A DNA stretch of 7,019 bases from JBFJWU01 sp041623475 [NCBI: bacterium] (GTDB lineage: Bacteria; J088): contig JBFJWU010000183.1 of NCBI GenBank assembly GCA_041623475.1, forward strand, positions 1 to 7,019, written 5' to 3'. A program made the translations under genes and the position numbers. The notes beneath the pieces are model-generated. The model searched no databases, was not told where the DNA came from, and saw only the letters and a program-made list of their open reading frames with translations. This document shows, one piece after another, positions 5,405-7,019 of this stretch (within the stretch, counting starts at the first letter, position 1; each line of letters starts with the position of its first letter).

Positions 5405-7019
5405 CTACAACTTGGCGCCCCGCAATCGCAATGAGTTGCCGATCACCGACACAGAGCTGAAGCTCATTGCGGCCGCCGCGATCATCGGGCTTAGCAACAT
5501 CCCGGTCAACGGGTACAGGACGCCGCCCGCCACGGGCACACCCAGGCCGTTGTAGAACAGGGCAAAAAACAGGTTTTGCCTGATATTGCGCATCGCTGCC
5601 TCGCTCAGGCGACGGGCGCGAACGATGCCATCCAGGTTGCCCTTGACCAGTGTCACGCTGGCACTTTCCATCGCCACATCTGTTCCAGTCCCCATGGCGA
5701 TCCCAACGTGGGCACGCGCCAGTGCCGGCGCGTCGTTGATGCCATCACCCGCCATCGCCACGATGTGCCCACTGTCCTGCAGGGCCTTGACCGCATCTGC
5801 TTTACCTTCAGGCAGGACATCGGCAACAACATCATCAATACCAAGCCTGCTGGCCACGGCCTGGGCCGTAACCGCGTTGTCGCCGGTCATCATCACGACC
5901 CGCAGTCCTTCGTCGTGGAGCTTACGAATGGCGCCGGGGGTGCTGTCTTTGATCGGATCCGCCACACCAATCGTCCCGGCCAGCTGCCCGTCAATAGCGA
6001 CAAACATGACAGTCTGCCCCTCGGCGCGCTGGCGGTCTGCCTGCTCTTTCAGTTGTTCGACTTCGATCCCTGCGTCTGACATCAGGGTCGGATTTCCCAG
6101 CAGTACGGTCCTGCCATCAACGGTTCCCTTGACGCCTTTGCCGGTAATCGAGTCAAAATCGTCCGTACTCCCCGGGGTCACACCCCGTTCCCGGGCGCCT
6201 GAAACAATCGCTTCGGCCAGGGGGTGCTCGCTGGCCTGCTCCAGACCCGCTGCCGCTTTCAGCAGCTCGGATTCCTCGACATTACCGACTGGCGTAACCG
6301 CGACCAGGCGCGGACGGCCCTCAGTCAACGTACCCGTCTTGTCAACGACCAGGACATCAACTTTGCGCATTGTTTCGATCGCTTCAGCATTACGAAACAG
6401 CACACCAGCCTGTGCGCCTTTGCCTGTGGCCACCATGATCGACATCGGCGTCGCCAGCCCCAAAGCACAGGGGCAGGCAATAATCAACACGGCCACGGCA
6501 TTGACCAGGGCATAGGTCATGGCCGGCTCCGGACCAACCAGCGCCCAGACGACAAAAGTCACAATTGCCGCCGCAATAACCGCAGGAACAAACCAGGCCG
6601 ACACCTGGTCTGCCAGCTTCTGGATCGGCGCCCGGCTGCGCTGGGCTTCGGCGACCATTTTGACAATCTGGCTGAGGACCGTTTCCGACCCGACCTTGTC
6701 AGCCCGAATCACCAGGGTTCCGTTGCCGTTGACCGTTGCACCGATGACATCACTGCCTGCTGTCTTTTCCACGGGAACGGACTCACCGGTGATCATGGAT
6801 TCATCCACCGAACTGCGGCCTTCCAGCACCTGGCCGTCGACCGGGACCTTGTCGCCGGGCCGAATTCGCAAACGATCACCAGCCCGGACCCGCTCCAGTG
6901 GGATCTCCTGCTCGTTGCCATCGCCATCGATCCTGCGGGCCGTCGGCGGTGCCAGTTCCAACAGTTCGCGAATGGCAGATCCGGTTTGGCTGCGGGCACG
7001 CAATTCCAGGACCTGCCCC
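5405..7019 (-). CDS. copA: Copper-exporting P1B-type ATPase, CopA-like (N-terminus beyond the right edge)
   Basis: This ATP-driven pump would move Cu(+) out of the cytoplasm across the inner membrane. About 537 C-terminal residues are present. The sequence enters at GQVLELRAR, the conserved lead into the actuator domain, so the metal-binding N-terminus and first four or so helices lie outside the window. Reading inward, the landmarks are the actuator TGES (6779-6790); the ion-site helix with CPC inside [13 protein letters not shown] (CPC codons 6467-6475); the phosphorylated DKTGT (6329-6343); the nucleotide-binding SEHPLA (6215-6232); MTGDN; and the hinge GDGINDAP (starts 5749). The last two helices carry YN (5549-5554) and MSFSS (5453-5467), the pair known to mark Cu(+) pumps of the P1B-1 group rather than Zn/Cd pumps. 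The frame is intact up to TAG 5405-5407. No metal chaperone or CueR/CsoR-type regulator is visible here. Silver transport is a possible alternative; a copA versus copB naming choice needs the missing N-terminus. Confidence 0.95.
   Translation of the reverse strand, partial: GQVLELRARSQTGSAIRELLELAPPTARRIDGDGNEQEIPLERVRAGDRLRIRPGDKVPVDGQVLEGRSSVDESMITGESVPVEKTAGSDVIGATVNGNGTLVIRADKVGSETVLSQIVKMVAEAQRSRAPIQKLADQVSAWFVPAVIAAAIVTFVVWALVGPEPAMTYALVNAVAVLIIACPCALGLATPMSIMVATGKGAQAGVLFRNAEAIETMRKVDVLVVDKTGTLTEGRPRLVAVTPVGNVEESELLKAAAGLEQASEHPLAEAIVSGARERGVTPGSTDDFDSITGKGVKGTVDGRTVLLGNPTLMSDAGIEVEQLKEQADRQRAEGQTVMFVAIDGQLAGTIGVADPIKDSTPGAIRKLHDEGLRVVMMTGDNAVTAQAVASRLGIDDVVADVLPEGKADAVKALQDSGHIVAMAGDGINDAPALARAHVGIAMGTGTDVAMESASVTLVKGNLDGIVRARRLSEAAMRNIRQNLFFALFYNGLGVPVAGGVLYPLTGMLLSPMIAAAAMSFSSVSVIGNSLRLRGAKL

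Noticed and set aside
5586-6515. 309-codon plus-strand open frame opposite the copper ATPase
   Set aside because: It is a Ser/Ala/Pro-rich translation antisense to strongly conserved ATPase motifs, typical of shadow frames in GC-rich DNA.

Overview
This window looks like ordinary chromosomal DNA from a Gram-negative bacterium. The composition is moderately GC-rich and CTG-heavy, GTG starts are used, genes are packed tightly, and the fragment at the left edge looks like outer-membrane beta-barrel sequence. A proteobacterium, perhaps gammaproteobacterial, is the best guess, but nothing here fixes the taxon. I see no rRNA, tRNA, CRISPR array, insertion sequence, phage gene or integration site.

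Layout from left to right. (1) Bases 1-341 (+) hold the 3' end of a gene with beta-barrel-like sequence; its tail overlaps the next gene tail-to-tail. (2) Bases 307-1518 (-) encode a 12-TM major facilitator transporter, with its start set by a clear Shine-Dalgarno at a GTG. (3) Bases 1519-1678 are a divergent control region with a plausible leftward sigma70-like promoter, short GC-rich repeats and a possible tiny leader ORF. (4) Bases 1679-3991 (+) encode an APC-superfamily amino-acid transporter fused to two C-terminal UspA-like domains. (5) Bases 3991-4800 (+) start on the last base of that gene's stop codon and encode a divergent class I SAM-dependent methyltransferase-like protein with two hydrophobic stretches. 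(6) Bases 4742-5233 (-) encode a small four-TM protein whose 3' end overlaps the methyltransferase-like gene by 59 bp. (7) Bases 5234-5404 hold no gene I can support. (8) Bases 5405-7019 (-) are the C-terminal two thirds or so of a CopA-type Cu(+)-exporting P1B ATPase, whose N-terminus lies beyond the right edge.

How the genes work together: the only pair with sequence evidence for joint expression is the transporter-Usp fusion and the methyltransferase-like gene, which overlap by one base and are probably translationally coupled. The Usp domains suggest that transport is tuned by a cytoplasmic signal, but both nucleotide-binding signatures are altered, so ATP may not be that signal. The MFS gene, the four-TM gene and the copper ATPase appear to be separate units. 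The most interesting item is the coupled transporter-Usp-Usp/methyltransferase-like module. I do not see a clearly new multi-gene system.
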